The notes: generated by a model not told the origin, from the letters alone. Positions 33,975-43,342 are shown, counted from the stretch's first letter. The stretch: 64,000 bases of DNA from Allobosea vaviloviae (GCF_001298265.1 NZ_LGSZ01000042.1:1-64000); one strand, 5' to 3'. Translations and numbers: made by a program.

Positions 33975-35105
33975 TCAGATGCCGGCAGGGGCGCGGATCT
34001 GCTTCATCAGGGCGTCGTTCCATGCGCCCTCGACCTTGAAGTGCCCGGCGGCGCCGAGTTCGAAGGCCTCGATCAGGTTGTGGTTGACGTAGGCGTAGAT
34101 GCCCGGCTGCAGGAAGGTGTAGAGCGCCGCTCCCGCGCAGCCGCCCGGGATGAACCAGGTCTCGAGGTCGCGCTCGGGCGGATTGCGGAACTTGCCCGAT
34201 GCCCAGACATAGTCGCCATGGCCGCCGATCAGATGCGGGCGGGTATCGCGATTGGCCTGGGAATGCACGATCAGCACAGTTTCGCCGACCTTCGCGGTCA
34301 GGGCGTTCTTGCCGGTCAGCGCGCCGACCTTGCCGTTGAAGACGATATGGCTCGGGGTCAGCGTGCGCATCGTCTTGATCACGTCCTCATGCGCTTCGCC
34401 GGGGCTGGCGTAGCGCTTGAACTTTCCGTCTGCGCCGCGCGGCACGTAGAAGTCCTGTTCGCCGACATAGTAGACGCGGTCGTATTTTAGCGGCTTGCCC
34501 TGATGGTCCTTCAGCCCGTCGCGCGGCAGCACCATAACGGCGCCGTTCATGCCGGCGGTGACGTGCCAGGGCACCATGCCGGGAGGGGCGCAGTGATAGA
34601 CGAAGACGCCCGGCCGCGTCGCCTTCCAGCGCAGCACGACCTTCTCGCCGGGGCCGACCTCCGTCAGCGCCCCGCCGCCGAGCGCGCCGGTCGAGGAATG
34701 GAAGTCGATGTTGTGCATCAACTCGTTCGTATCGGCGTTGATCAGCGTCAGCTCGACATAGTCGCCCTCATGGACGACCATCAGCGGGCCGGGCACGGTG
34801 CCGTTGAAGGTGAAGGCGAAGGTCTCGGTGCCGGCGTCGTCGAGCACGATCTTCTTCTCGTGGATCGTCATCTCGAACTCGACGACCTTCGGCCCGTCCG
34901 TCGCCACCTGCTGGTGGGCCTGGACGAAGGGCGGATCGACCAGCTTGGGCTTGACGCGCGGCAGCTTTGCTATGTCGGCGGCTGTGGCTCCGGTCAGCAC
35001 GGCAGGCGCCTGTGCCTGCGCGGTCGCCGCCGACTGTGCGAGCGCGCCCGCTGCCGCCGCACCGGCCAGAACCGTCCGGCGGCTCAGTTTGAAGTCTTCG
35101 CCCAT
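33975..35105 (-). CDS. nirK: Copper-containing nitrite reductase
   Basis: NirK reduces nitrite to NO in the periplasm. The 376-residue precursor has a Tat-type signal ([20 protein letters not shown]) cut after QAQA. The copper ligands are visible: [36 protein letters not shown] and a His in [21 protein letters not shown] precedes the ATG. An NnrR-type box lies about 75-90 bp upstream. Pseudoazurin encoded at 22.2 kb is the likely donor. Confidence 0.97.
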   Translation of the reverse strand: MGEDFKLSRRTVLAGAAAAGALAQSAATAQAQAPAVLTGATAADIAKLPRVKPKLVDPPFVQAHQQVATDGPKVVEFEMTIHEKKIVLDDAGTETFAFTFNGTVPGPLMVVHEGDYVELTLINADTNELMHNIDFHSSTGALGGGALTEVGPGEKVVLRWKATRPGVFVYHCAPPGMVPWHVTAGMNGAVMVLPRDGLKDHQGKPLKYDRVYYVGEQDFYVPRGADGKFKRYASPGEAHEDVIKTMRTLTPSHIVFNGKVGALTGKNALTAKVGETVLIVHSQANRDTRPHLIGGHGDYVWASGKFRNPPERDLETWFIPGGCAGAALYTFLQPGIYAYVNHNLIEAFELGAAGHFKVEGAWNDALMKQIRAPAGI

Positions 35106-35178
35106 GGCGTGATCTCCTTGCCCAACCACCGAACATCGACCGGTCATGCAAGGTGTATTGCTCTGGGCGAAACGCTCT

Positions 35179-35192
35179 TTGTCGCAGCGCAA
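35179..35192. promoter_or_regulatory. NnrR-type box before nirK
   Basis: On the minus strand TTGCGCTGCGACAA lies 75-87 bp from the nirK start codon, consistent with NO-dependent activation. Confidence 0.72.
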
Positions 35193-35240
35193 CAAGTCGG
35201 GAAATTGCCGGTTCCGCCGGCCTTTTCGATCAAGGATTTT

Positions 35241-35525
35241 CTAGCCGGCGGCGATCATGGCCGGCGTCCAGGCGGGCTCGTAGATCAAGCTCACCTCGAC
35301 CGAGGTAACGCCCCCGGCCGCGCCCGCTGCCATGGCGACGGCTTCCTTCAGAACGCCCGCGAGCGGGCAACCTCGCACAGTCGTGGTCATCCCGATGCGG
35401 ACCGCTCCGTCGTCGGAGGCGGCGATCCCGTAGATCAAGCCGAGGTCGATCACGCTGCGCCCCATTTCAGGATCGACCACATCCCGCAAGGCGATCCGGA
35501 CCGCTCGCTCCAGCATCGCGTTCAT
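35241..35525 (-). CDS. DUF59/MIP18-family protein (PaaD-like)
   Basis: The 94-residue protein begins with LERAVRIALRDVVDPEMGRS and VIDLGLIYGI, then MTTTVRGCPLAGVLKEAV with a Cys, the pattern of MIP18/PaaD/SufT-type proteins linked to Fe-S cluster or metal handling. Its start overlaps the DUF2249 gene stop by 4 bp, so it is the last gene of the nor-associated operon. It could help mature metal centres in denitrification enzymes; this is inference. Confidence 0.85.
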   Translation of the reverse strand: MNAMLERAVRIALRDVVDPEMGRSVIDLGLIYGIAASDDGAVRIGMTTTVRGCPLAGVLKEAVAMAAGAAGGVTSVEVSLIYEPAWTPAMIAAG

Positions 35526-36064
35526 TCAGGCTTCGCCGTGTCGCCATGGCGGATCAGCAAACGAAAGGCCGTGCCGGCGGCGTCGAAATTGCCGGCCCAT
35601 TCATGATGCCGCTTCGCCAGCTCCGGAAAGAGAAACAGCGGCTCGCGGGCCAGCAATGCGAACAGCACGTCGCCGGGCGCCAGCTCCTCCAGCGCCTCCA
35701 GGATGCGCACCATCGGCTCGGGAGGGTCGAGGTCGCCAAGATCGAGCTCCAGTATCGGATCTCCCCAGAACATGGCAGAGGGGCTGCTGCCGAAGGCCAG
35801 TCCTTCCGTGCTTTCCGCAGCGGCCACCGGCGAGAAAGTGACCTCCCAGTCGCCTTCGCCGAGCGCGCGGTCGCTGGCGGCGAAACCGCGATTGGCCATG
35901 ACGGAAAACAGCGGCACCGGCCTGAATGGCGCCAGGAGGCGCAGCGGCTGACCCGGGGCAAGCGCCGCGACCGCCTCCATGATCGCCTGGAAGGGCTCTC
36001 CACCCGCGTGCATGATCGGCCGGACGTCAAGCTCTCGGGCCGGTGGTGGCTCGGATGGCGGCAT
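35522..36064 (-). CDS. Tandem DUF2249 protein
   Basis: Two DUF2249 units lie in 180 residues: RELDVRPIMHAGGEPFQAIM followed by LRLLAPFRPVPLFSVMANRG, and LELDLGDLDPPEPMVRILEA followed by FALLAREPLFLFPELAKRHH. DUF2249 proteins recur in nor clusters with no known reaction. The start overlaps the membrane-protein gene upstream by 38 bp. Confidence 0.87.
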   Translation of the reverse strand: MPPSEPPPARELDVRPIMHAGGEPFQAIMEAVAALAPGQPLRLLAPFRPVPLFSVMANRGFAASDRALGEGDWEVTFSPVAAAESTEGLAFGSSPSAMFWGDPILELDLGDLDPPEPMVRILEALEELAPGDVLFALLAREPLFLFPELAKRHHEWAGNFDAAGTAFRLLIRHGDTAKPE

Positions 36065-37424
36065 CGGACTCTCTCCTCTTGCTGGGATCTGGCAGGAACA
36101 GCCGCGGGCGGTTGTGCGCGCGGGGCTGCCTGGCCGGTTCGATTTCGGCGAGGCACCGCACGCGGACGAGTTCGACCGCGATCCCCGCCGTTCCGGTCAG
36201 GCAGAGCAGCACCGCCGATCGGAACGCGACTTCCGACGTCAGGGCAAGTGCAAGCGTGCCGGCCGCGACGCCGCCGAAATAGAGCATGAACCACCAGCCC
36301 GTGCGCGGCATGGCGATGAGATCGCCCACGCGCGGCATTGCGGTGCGCCCGATCAGCGGCGCGTAGACCTCGAGCCAAGTCATGAAGGAGACGATCTTCA
36401 CGAGCTGGGCCAGGGTCAGCCCGGAGAGCCAGCCGAAGACGAGCAGGAAGGCAAGCGCGGCGATCCATTCGTCGCCCGCCCCGCCTATCGCCGCCAGCGG
36501 CATCAGCGCGGCACCGAGGGCGAGCGCGGCGAAGGCCGCGACGCTTGCCAGCATGTTGATCTCCAAAGCCTTGCGGCGGCGCAAACGATAGAGCGCGAAG
36601 ACGTCCCGGCCATAGATCGCGGTTGCGCTCGCAAGGCCTGCCAGGACGAGCCCGAGCGTGGCCGTCCCCGTTGCGACGCCGGCAAGGGCCGCGATGAGCC
36701 CGGCACCTGCGAGCGCGAGTGCGACGCCTGCGCAGGCCAGCACCAGCTCGGTCGTGCGCGGCGGCGTCTCGGGTGTCATCATGAACATGACCAATAGCTT
36801 GTAGCTGACGCCGAAGGCGGTGAGGCCGAGCCAGCCGCCGAGACCGAGCAGAGCGTGGAAGGGCAGCGCGTCAGCGAGCGAAGCGGCCGGGTCGAACCAG
36901 CCGGAGCGCCCGGCGAGAAGGGTGGCGAAGGCCGCGCCGCTCAGCACCGTCGCGGCGAGGCAGGCGAGGCCGGCGAGGACGAAACGCGGGAACAGGGCGA
37001 GCGGCCGGGCGCTCCCGATCGTGGTGGCAAGCATGAGGATCAGCAGGGCGAAGCCGATGCCGAGGGGCAGGACCGCCAGGGGCAGTAGGTCCAGCGGCCA
37101 GTCCGTCCAGCCCGCGAGCACGGTGAAGCCGGCGCAGAGCAGGCTGAGCCCCGCCAGGACAGCGAGCAGAGCCGGCAGGGCCAAGTGCGGGAAGGCGAGA
37201 GGGCGCGAGACCAGGACCGGCACGAACTGGAGCAATGCGCCGGCCATGGCGAGGCTGAGCCAGCCGATCGTCACGAGATGGACGACGATCAGCGTCGTGG
37301 GTTCGGTCGGGCCGGCCGCCGGATAACCGACGCCGGACACCAACAGGATTTCGGCCAGGACCAGACAGGCGAGCGCGGCCGCGAAGTAGCTCATCGTCCA
37401 GTGCGAAAGCGACGCCATCGGCAT
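36027..37424 (-). CDS. Polytopic membrane protein of nor-associated operon, 465 aa
   Basis: About 12 hydrophobic segments run from SYFAAALACLVLAEILLVSG to residue 430, then a basic tail. The stretch IVVHLVTIGWLSLAMAGALL followed by QFVPVLVSRPL and FHALLGLGGWLGLTAFGVSY has His residues in membrane spans and resembles NnrS or haem-copper-type membrane proteins, but I would not assign it to either. It sits between a DUF2249 gene (33 bp gap) and the tandem DUF2249 gene. Function unknown; NO or haem-copper chemistry is a guess from context. Confidence 0.8.
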   Translation of the reverse strand: MPMASLSHWTMSYFAAALACLVLAEILLVSGVGYPAAGPTEPTTLIVVHLVTIGWLSLAMAGALLQFVPVLVSRPLAFPHLALPALLAVLAGLSLLCAGFTVLAGWTDWPLDLLPLAVLPLGIGFALLILMLATTIGSARPLALFPRFVLAGLACLAATVLSGAAFATLLAGRSGWFDPAASLADALPFHALLGLGGWLGLTAFGVSYKLLVMFMMTPETPPRTTELVLACAGVALALAGAGLIAALAGVATGTATLGLVLAGLASATAIYGRDVFALYRLRRRKALEINMLASVAAFAALALGAALMPLAAIGGAGDEWIAALAFLLVFGWLSGLTLAQLVKIVSFMTWLEVYAPLIGRTAMPRVGDLIAMPRTGWWFMLYFGGVAAGTLALALTSEVAFRSAVLLCLTGTAGIAVELVRVRCLAEIEPARQPRAHNRPRLFLPDPSKRRESDAAIRATTGPRA

Positions 37425-37456
37425 GGCCGCCTGTCTCCCAAGCGCGGAAGGCTATA

Positions 37457-37759
37457 TCAGTGGCTGCAGGTGCAGGGATTGCCTTCGCCATGGCCGCCGC
37501 AATCGGCATCGCTGTCATTGCCGTCGCCCCTGCCGATCTCCACCTGCCAGTAGTGCGGCCCCTCGACGATGTAGGTCCAGGAATAGGCGCGGGGATAGCG
37601 CGCCTCGATCTGGCGCCGCAGCAGCGACGGATCGTGGTCGTTGACGATGCTGAAGGCCGCGCCCGGCTCCAAGGCCTCGATAATGCCGAAAATCGTGGCG
37701 TGGCGCACCGCCGGCGGGATCGTCCGGACATCGAGCGGCTCGAGGGGCAGTGTGTTCAT
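37457..37759 (-). CDS. Single DUF2249 protein with Cys/His tail
   Basis: The 100-residue protein has one DUF2249 unit (LDVRTIPPAVRHATIFGIIE, then ALEPGAAFSIVNDHDPSLLR, and SWTYIVEGPHYWQVEIGRG). It ends in an unusual DADCGGHGEGNPCTCSH tail with three Cys and two His that could bind a metal. An NnrR-type box lies about 75 bp upstream. Confidence 0.88.
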   Translation of the reverse strand: MNTLPLEPLDVRTIPPAVRHATIFGIIEALEPGAAFSIVNDHDPSLLRRQIEARYPRAYSWTYIVEGPHYWQVEIGRGDGNDSDADCGGHGEGNPCTCSH

Positions 37760-37829
37760 GGGCGTGGCTCCGGCTGTGTCCCCGGATCTGGGGAGGCCGT
37801 GAGCCTAGCGGCGCGTCGCGCGCGGTAGT

Positions 37830-37843
37830 TTGTCGAACCTCAA
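37830..37843. promoter_or_regulatory. Candidate FNR/NnrR-type box before the DUF2249 gene
   Basis: TTGTCGAACCTCAA fits TTG-N8-CAA but is less symmetric than the others. It lies 71-84 bp upstream of the DUF2249 start on the minus strand. Confidence 0.45.
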
Positions 37844-37902
37844 ACAGCGGCGATGTCTCTGCAAGCCTCGTTGCTCAGGCAAGCCTCTCTGGTCCAGCAG
37901 TC

Positions 37903-38058
37903 TCACTGTTCAAGGAAGAGCATCGTGGCGATGAGCAGCGAGATCAGGATGGCCGTGGCCACGCCGCCCTTCTGGAGCACGCCCATACGGTAGAATATCA
38001 GCGCCATGACGACGATGGCGGGCGTGGCGACGACGAGGCCGAACTGGGCATCGGTCAT
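37903..38058 (-). CDS. 51-residue membrane protein after norD
   Basis: A GAGGAGATGTC ribosome site precedes the ATG at 38058, 9 bp after the norD stop. The product reads MTDAQFGLVVATPAIVVMAL, a short linker FYRMGVLQKGG, then VATAILISLLIATMLFLEQ: two hydrophobic spans with a small loop. It looks like a small accessory subunit, but I do not recognise it. The good ribosome site and coupling to norD make it likely real. Confidence 0.7.
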   Translation of the reverse strand: MTDAQFGLVVATPAIVVMALIFYRMGVLQKGGVATAILISLLIATMLFLEQ

Positions 38059-38067
38059 GACATCTCC

Positions 38068-39966
38068 TCAGGCCGCGAGCGCGCGATAGATCGCCGGCAG
38101 CGCGGCGGGCAGGCGGTCGAGCTTCGAGACCATGGCGTGGCCGTTCTGGCCGAAAAGATAGGGGACATAGGCACGCGACTCGCGGTCGATCGTGACGGCG
38201 AAGACGCAGATGCCGGCCCGGCGCGCCTCCAGCACCGCCTTGCGGGTGTCCTCCATCGCGAAGCGGCCCTCATAATGGTCGATGTCGTTGGGCTTGCCGT
38301 CGGTCAGGACGATGAGCAGCTTCCTCCGGTCGGGTCGAGCCTTGAGGCCGGAAACGGCATGGCGGATCGCCGCGCCGATGCGAGTATAATAGCCCGGCCG
38401 GAGCGCGGCGATGCGGGCCTCGACGGCCGCGCCCATCGCCTCGTCGAAGCGCTTCACCGTCTCGATGCGGACCCAGTCGCGCCGGCGCGAGGTGAAGGTC
38501 AGGATCTCGTGGCGGTCGCCGCAGGCGGCCAGCCCGTGCGCGAAGACGGTCAGCGCCTGCTTCTCGACATCGAGCACGCGCAGATCGTCGAACCAGGAAT
38601 CGGTCGAGAGCGAGACGTCCATCAGCGTCGTCACGGCGAGATCATGGGCCTGGGGCCGGCTGGCGCGATGGATGCGGTCGCTGCCCGCTCCTCCGGCCGC
38701 GAGATCGGCCTGGCGGCGGACCACGGCGTCGAGGTCGAGATCGGGGCCGTCGATCTGGCCGCGCTGTGGCTCGCGCAGCGGGCGCATGGCCTCGAACTGG
38801 CGTCTGACGCTGCGCACCAGAGCCCGCGTCGCGGCGTCGGGAGCCGGCGGCGCGAGCTCCTGACGCGCCGTGCCGGTGAGAACGCGGCAATGGTTCTCCC
38901 GGTAGCAGGCGCTGCGGAAATCCCATTCCGGATAGGTCAGCGTGCCCGAAAGCGCTGTTGCCTCGATCGCTTCGGGCGGCAGGTCGAGGTCGAAGCGGAA
39001 GCGCGAGGCCGGGCGACCCTTGCGCTCGCTGAGCACCATCTCGTCGAGCTCGTCGGCCGCTTCGGGATCGTGTTCCTCACTGTCGTCGGTGCGCCGATCG
39101 ACCGCGACCATCTCGGACATGGCGAGGATCTTCTCGAAGCGGTTGAGAATGAAGGGGCTGCGCTCGCGCCGGCCCTGCTCGGTCTCGTCGCGCCGCGCCG
39201 CATAGGGCTTCATCGGCGCCTCGGCGCGCGACGCCGCCGGAGGCGGCCCGTCCTCGTCGCGCCGGCGCGTGCGGGAGGGCTCGGTGGCGGCGGCAAGCGG
39301 CCAGAGCGGCACGCCGAGCGCCGGCAGATAGCCGGGTGGCGCCTTGGCGGGAGGCCAGCCGGGCCCGGGGGCGTCCTGCGTCGTCTGGCCCTGCAGGAGA
39401 CGGCCGATCGCCGCCTCGACCTTCGCCTCGGTCGCCGGCAGGCCCTCGCGCCGGCGGCTCGCGAGCGTCGCGGCCGCGAGGCAGCGATATCGGGCCGCGA
39501 GGCCCGGGAATGCGGCGAGAACGGCCGCGACCAGCTGATCCGCCGCAGCGATCAGCGCGAGATCGCGGTGCAGCGGATCGGTCTCGACGACGGGGCTCGG
39601 CGCCATCACCGCCATGCAGGCGCAGAGCCAGACATAGAGATCGCGATTGAGGTCCGGCTCCGGGAAGAGTGCGATCTCGGCGGGAAGCTGGAGGCTGTCT
39701 GGCGTCCGCCCCGGCTGCGCGAGCCGCTCTTCGCCGAGACCGACGCGCTGGCGCAGGTTCAGCCGGTGCGCGGCGGCGCGTCCGCGTGCCGGCACCAGCC
39801 GGACGCCGCGTTCGCCGCCGAAGCCGCGGAAGCAGACGGCGAGGCTCGGCCCGAGCTCGGCCAGGGTCACGGCCGCCTGCGGATGATGCGGGAAGCTCGC
39901 CGTGTCGCCGACGAGCCGGTGCCAGAATCGCCCGACGGTCTCTTCCAGCTCCAGGAAATCAAGCAT
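38068..39966 (-). CDS. norD: NorD, nitric oxide reductase activation protein (VWA domain)
   Basis: NorD works with the NorQ ATPase to activate NO reductase, probably in metal insertion. The 632-residue protein starts MLDFLELEETVGRFWHRLVG and ends in a von Willebrand A domain with the metal-site motif VTTLMDVSLSTDSW (DxSxS) and later LLIVLTDGKPNDIDHYEG. The middle is charged and low in complexity. norQ lies 11 bp upstream. Confidence 0.95.
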   Translation of the reverse strand: MLDFLELEETVGRFWHRLVGDTASFPHHPQAAVTLAELGPSLAVCFRGFGGERGVRLVPARGRAAAHRLNLRQRVGLGEERLAQPGRTPDSLQLPAEIALFPEPDLNRDLYVWLCACMAVMAPSPVVETDPLHRDLALIAAADQLVAAVLAAFPGLAARYRCLAAATLASRRREGLPATEAKVEAAIGRLLQGQTTQDAPGPGWPPAKAPPGYLPALGVPLWPLAAATEPSRTRRRDEDGPPPAASRAEAPMKPYAARRDETEQGRRERSPFILNRFEKILAMSEMVAVDRRTDDSEEHDPEAADELDEMVLSERKGRPASRFRFDLDLPPEAIEATALSGTLTYPEWDFRSACYRENHCRVLTGTARQELAPPAPDAATRALVRSVRRQFEAMRPLREPQRGQIDGPDLDLDAVVRRQADLAAGGAGSDRIHRASRPQAHDLAVTTLMDVSLSTDSWFDDLRVLDVEKQALTVFAHGLAACGDRHEILTFTSRRRDWVRIETVKRFDEAMGAAVEARIAALRPGYYTRIGAAIRHAVSGLKARPDRRKLLIVLTDGKPNDIDHYEGRFAMEDTRKAVLEARRAGICVFAVTIDRESRAYVPYLFGQNGHAMVSKLDRLPAALPAIYRALAA

Positions 39967-39977
39967 GGTGTCAGCTT

Positions 39978-40805
39978 TCAGCCGAGGACGGCGCGCGCGA
40001 TCTCGGTCAGTCCGGCCCTGACCTCCGGCTCGTCGGTCAGCGGCTCGATGATGGCGGCCATGACCGCCTCGCGCTGCGGCAGGCCGGCCGCGATCAGGCT
40101 GGCGCCATAGACCAGCAGGCGCGTCGAGACGCCTTCCTCGATGTCCTGCCCTTTCAGGGCGCGCAGGCGCCGGGCGAGATCGACCAGCGGCGCGACCCTG
40201 GCCTCGTCGAGCCCGCTCTCGCCGGCGACGACCGCGATCTCCCGCTCGCGCGGCAGGAAGTCGAAGGTGATCGAGACGAAGCGCTGCCGCGTCGACGGCT
40301 TCAGGTTCTTCAGCAGGTTCTGGTAGCCGGGGTTGTAGGAGACCGCGATCATGAAGGAGGGCGGCGCGACCAGAAGCTCGCCAGTCCGCTCCAGCGGCAG
40401 GATGCGCCGGTCGTCGGTCAGCGGATGCAGCACCACTGCGACGTCCTTGCGGGCTTCGACGATCTCGTCGAGATAGCACAGGCCGCCCTCGCGGACGGCC
40501 CGCGTCAGCGGCCCGTCGACCCAGACGGTCTCGCCGCCTTTCAGCAGATGGCGGCCGGTCAGGTCCGCCGCCGAAAGGTCGTCATGGCAGGCGACGGTAT
40601 GGACCGGCAGGCCGAGGCTTGCCGCCATATGGGTGACGAAGCGCGTCTTGCCGGAGCCGGTCGGCCCCTTGAGCAGCAAGGGCAGGCGTCGCTCCCAGGC
40701 CTTCTCGAAGAGGGAACGCTCGTTGCCCCAGGCGCTGTAGACGGGGATGTCGATCACGTCGGGAATGGGAATGCCGGACGGCAGTGGCGATCTGATCATG
40801 TTCAT
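39978..40805 (-). CDS. norQ: NorQ, MoxR-type AAA+ ATPase
   Basis: The 275-residue AAA+ protein has Walker A KGPTGSGKTRF, the MoxR-type CHDDLSAADLTGRHLL, Walker B GGLCYLDEIVEARKDV and sensor-like AVSYNPGYQNLLKNLKPSTR. With NorD it activates NO reductase. The ATG at 40805 is preferred; an upstream open frame starts at 40874 without a ribosome site. It lies 65 bp after norB. Confidence 0.96.
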   Translation of the reverse strand: MNMIRSPLPSGIPIPDVIDIPVYSAWGNERSLFEKAWERRLPLLLKGPTGSGKTRFVTHMAASLGLPVHTVACHDDLSAADLTGRHLLKGGETVWVDGPLTRAVREGGLCYLDEIVEARKDVAVVLHPLTDDRRILPLERTGELLVAPPSFMIAVSYNPGYQNLLKNLKPSTRQRFVSITFDFLPREREIAVVAGESGLDEARVAPLVDLARRLRALKGQDIEEGVSTRLLVYGASLIAAGLPQREAVMAAIIEPLTDEPEVRAGLTEIARAVLG

Positions 40806-40870
40806 CTTCACGGCTCCCGTGAGCGATTCGAGGGAAGCCCCGCCGGAGGAGACCGGCGGGGGCCTGGACG

Positions 40871-42235
40871 TCATTCGGCAGGCTGGGCGAGGCCGGCGAA
40901 CTCCGCCCGGTGTTCCTTGCCGGGAACCAAAACGGCCCAGACGAACATCAGTACGGACAGCACGACCACGACGCCGGAGCCGAGCCTGATCCAGTAGAAC
41001 AGCGCCAGTTGGTCCTGGACCTCTATGAAGGGCTGGCCGAGCACGCGCTGGAGATGTGCCTGGATGACTCCGGCGAAGGTCAGCGCGAAGGTCATCACCG
41101 ACATCGCCGTCACCATCAGCCAGAAGCTCGCGATCGAGAGGCCCTGATTATAGGGCGCCCGGCCCTTCAGTTCGGGAATGGCGTAGGCCATCATCGCGAG
41201 ATTCAGCATCACATAGGCGCCAAAGAAGGCGAGGTGTCCGTGGGCCGCGGTCAACTGCGTGCCGTGGGTGTAGTAGTTGACCGAGGACAGCGTGTGCAGG
41301 AAGCCCCAGACGCCGGCGCCGAAGAAGGCCATCACCGAGCAGCCGATCGACCAGAGCAGCGCCGCCTTGTTGGGATGGTTGCGGCCGGCTTTCCAGGTCA
41401 TCTGGAAGGTGAAGATCACCATGGTGAAAAAGGGCGCGACCTCGAGCGTCGAGAACAGCGAGCCGATCCACTGCCAGTATCCGGGTGCGCCGATCCAGTA
41501 GTAATGGTGGCCGGTGCCGAGGATGCCGGAAAACAGCGCCAGTCCGACGATGACGTAGAGCCACTTCTCGACCACCTCGCGGTCGACGCCGTTGAGCTTG
41601 ATCATCAGGAAGGCCAGGACCGAAGCCATGATCAGCTCCCAGACGCCCTCGACCCAGAGATGGATGACGTACCACCAGTACATCTTGTCGAGCGCGAGGT
41701 TGGCCGGGTTGTAGAAGGCGAACAGGAAGAAGACCGCCAGCCCCCAGAGCCCGAACAGAAGGATGTTCGTGACGGTCGTCTTGCGGCCCTTCAGGGAGGT
41801 CATGGTGATGTTGAACAGGAAGATCAGCACCACGATCACGATGCCGACCTTGATCGCGAAGGGCTGTTCGAGGAATTCCCGGCCCTCATGGATGCGGAAC
41901 AGATAGCCCACGACCGCGATCGCCGCCGCGATGAAGAACAGCCAGAACTGGAGGATGGCGAGCCTGGGGCTGTAGAGTTCGGTCTCGGCCTCCTCCGGCA
42001 GCAGGTAATAGGTCGCGCCCATGAAGCCGAGCAGCAGCCAGACCACCAGCGCATTGGTGTGGATCATGCGCACGATATTGAACGGCAGCAGCACGGACAG
42101 CGTATTGGGCAGAACATAGATCAGCCCGGCCACGACGCCGAACGTGACCTGCGCGAGAAACAGGGCGAGCGCACCGTAGAAATAGAGCATCGCGACGTTC
42201 TGGGTCTTGTATTTCGTCGTATTGTAGCCTGGCAT
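40871..42235 (-). CDS. norB: Nitric oxide reductase large subunit
   Basis: NorB reduces 2 NO to N2O in the membrane at a haem-b/non-haem-iron centre. The 454-residue protein has 12 spans and the ligand His in IVRMIHTNALVVW, GTGHHYYWIGAPGYW and YYTHGTQLTAAHGHLAFFGA. This is a cNOR-type subunit, without the quinol-oxidising N-terminal extension of qNOR, in agreement with norC upstream. AGGAGAAAGCC precedes the ATG. Confidence 0.97.
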   Translation of the reverse strand: MPGYNTTKYKTQNVAMLYFYGALALFLAQVTFGVVAGLIYVLPNTLSVLLPFNIVRMIHTNALVVWLLLGFMGATYYLLPEEAETELYSPRLAILQFWLFFIAAAIAVVGYLFRIHEGREFLEQPFAIKVGIVIVVLIFLFNITMTSLKGRKTTVTNILLFGLWGLAVFFLFAFYNPANLALDKMYWWYVIHLWVEGVWELIMASVLAFLMIKLNGVDREVVEKWLYVIVGLALFSGILGTGHHYYWIGAPGYWQWIGSLFSTLEVAPFFTMVIFTFQMTWKAGRNHPNKAALLWSIGCSVMAFFGAGVWGFLHTLSSVNYYTHGTQLTAAHGHLAFFGAYVMLNLAMMAYAIPELKGRAPYNQGLSIASFWLMVTAMSVMTFALTFAGVIQAHLQRVLGQPFIEVQDQLALFYWIRLGSGVVVVLSVLMFVWAVLVPGKEHRAEFAGLAQPAE

Positions 42236-42257
42236 GGCTTTCTCCTGTCGCGACATT

Positions 42258-42710
42258 TCAACCGGCCTCGTTGGGCGGCCAGTTCTGGGTCTTGATCCGG
42301 CTCGTCCATTCGAGAAAATCGGCGAGATCGTTCAGTTCCCGGTCGGTGAGGTTGAACTGCGGCATCTGGCGCCGCCCCTCGATGCCGCTGGGCTGTGCGC
42401 CCATCCAGGCCTTGAGCGATTCGCGGGCGCCGGCCGGATCCTTCTCACCGCCATAGCGCTTCCAGACATTGCCGAGCTCGGGTGCGAAATAGGCGCCTTC
42501 TCCGAGCAGCGTGTGGCAGTTGATGCAGGAATGGCGTTCCCAGACATGCTTGCCGCGCGCCACCGCCGGCGTCAGCGTCGCTTCGTCCGTCGACTGCGTC
42601 CGCATGAACCAGTGGCTGTGGGCGGTCAGTCCCACGAAGATGGCGAAGAAGAAAATCGAGCCGCCGTAAAAGACGTTTCGCGCTCCCGTCTTGGTCAGAC
42701 GTTCGGCCAT
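42258..42710 (-). CDS. norC: Nitric oxide reductase cytochrome c subunit
   Basis: NorC hands electrons from periplasmic carriers to NorB. The 150-residue protein has a membrane anchor (NVFYGGSIFFFAIFVGLTAH) and one c-type haem site CINCH at residues 62-66, with a possible axial Met in RRQMPQFNLTD near 125. It is the first gene of norCBQD. An NnrR-type box lies at 42835-42848. Confidence 0.96.
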   Translation of the reverse strand: MAERLTKTGARNVFYGGSIFFFAIFVGLTAHSHWFMRTQSTDEATLTPAVARGKHVWERHSCINCHTLLGEGAYFAPELGNVWKRYGGEKDPAGARESLKAWMGAQPSGIEGRRQMPQFNLTDRELNDLADFLEWTSRIKTQNWPPNEAG

Positions 42711-42834
42711 GCGTTCACCCTTCTGCTGCGAGCGGTAGCGGCAAGCTCCAGACCTTGCCGGTGCCGCGCTCCCGGCCTCGTGCATGACGGGGCGGGAGCC
42801 AGGGCGTTCGTATCGCCCACGCAAGCAGGCTTCT

Positions 42835-42848
42835 TTGTGTTTTGGCAA
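42835..42848. promoter_or_regulatory. NnrR-type box before norC
   Basis: On the minus strand TTGCCAAAACACAA lies about 125-138 bp before the norC start, flanked by one extra matching base pair on each side. Confidence 0.68.
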
Positions 42849-43082
42849 ACAAGGACGATGGGTTCGTCGGGAGCCGGCCTGCGCAGCCTGCCGGGACGGC
42901 TTCAGTTCATCGCTTCTTCCGACATGCCGGCTTCACGCTAGGCCCGGCCGCCAAGGCCGCGGACAGGCGCTTGACGTCCAGGTCAACGGGTCATCTATGC
43001 TCAGAGATGGCTGCGCTGACGACCGCATTCACGCACCCAGGCATCCAGCGCGGGCCGCTGCCAGTAAAGGTTGTCGTTGATG

Positions 43083-43109
43083 CGTCACGGCCGGAACCCT
43101 GCCGTGACG
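43083..43109. promoter_or_regulatory. Inverted repeat upstream of moeA
   Basis: A perfect 9-bp inverted repeat (CGTCACGGC, 9-nt loop, GCCGTGACG) lies 28 bp before the FNR-type box. It could be an operator or RNA hairpin. No T-run follows. Confidence 0.45.
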
Positions 43110-43136
43110 TTAACGACGAAGATGCTCCTCTCCTGT

Positions 43137-43150
43137 TTGATTTTGGTCAA
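43137..43150. promoter_or_regulatory. FNR-type box before moeA
   Basis: TTGATTTTGGTCAA differs from the FNR/FixK consensus TTGAT-N4-ATCAA at one position. Confidence 0.7.
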
Positions 43151-43342
43151 AGACTTGCAGAACGAACGCGAAGATTGTGGCCCGAGGTCCAGCTTCCTGC
43201 AGCAGCCTCTGCGGTCGTTCGACGATTTTGACCTCGGCCTAAGTGCAAGGGCGGTTCAGCTGCGGCTGGATCACACGGCCCCGGGTCGAGATTCTTCAGT
43301 CACCGTCCATCAGTGACCCTACCCACTTGAAAGGGAGACACC

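Larger units (their letters stand above)
42711..43342. other. Divergent regulatory region between norC and moeA
   Basis: About 630 bp without a credible gene. It contains NnrR/FNR-type boxes at 42835 and 43137 and an inverted repeat at 43083-43109, so it is rich in control elements. Open frames on the plus strand here lack protein character. Confidence 0.6.

Noticed and set aside
42842..43231. A 129-codon plus-strand frame between norC and moeA
   Set aside because: It begins inside the norC regulatory box, has no ribosome site and no protein-like composition.
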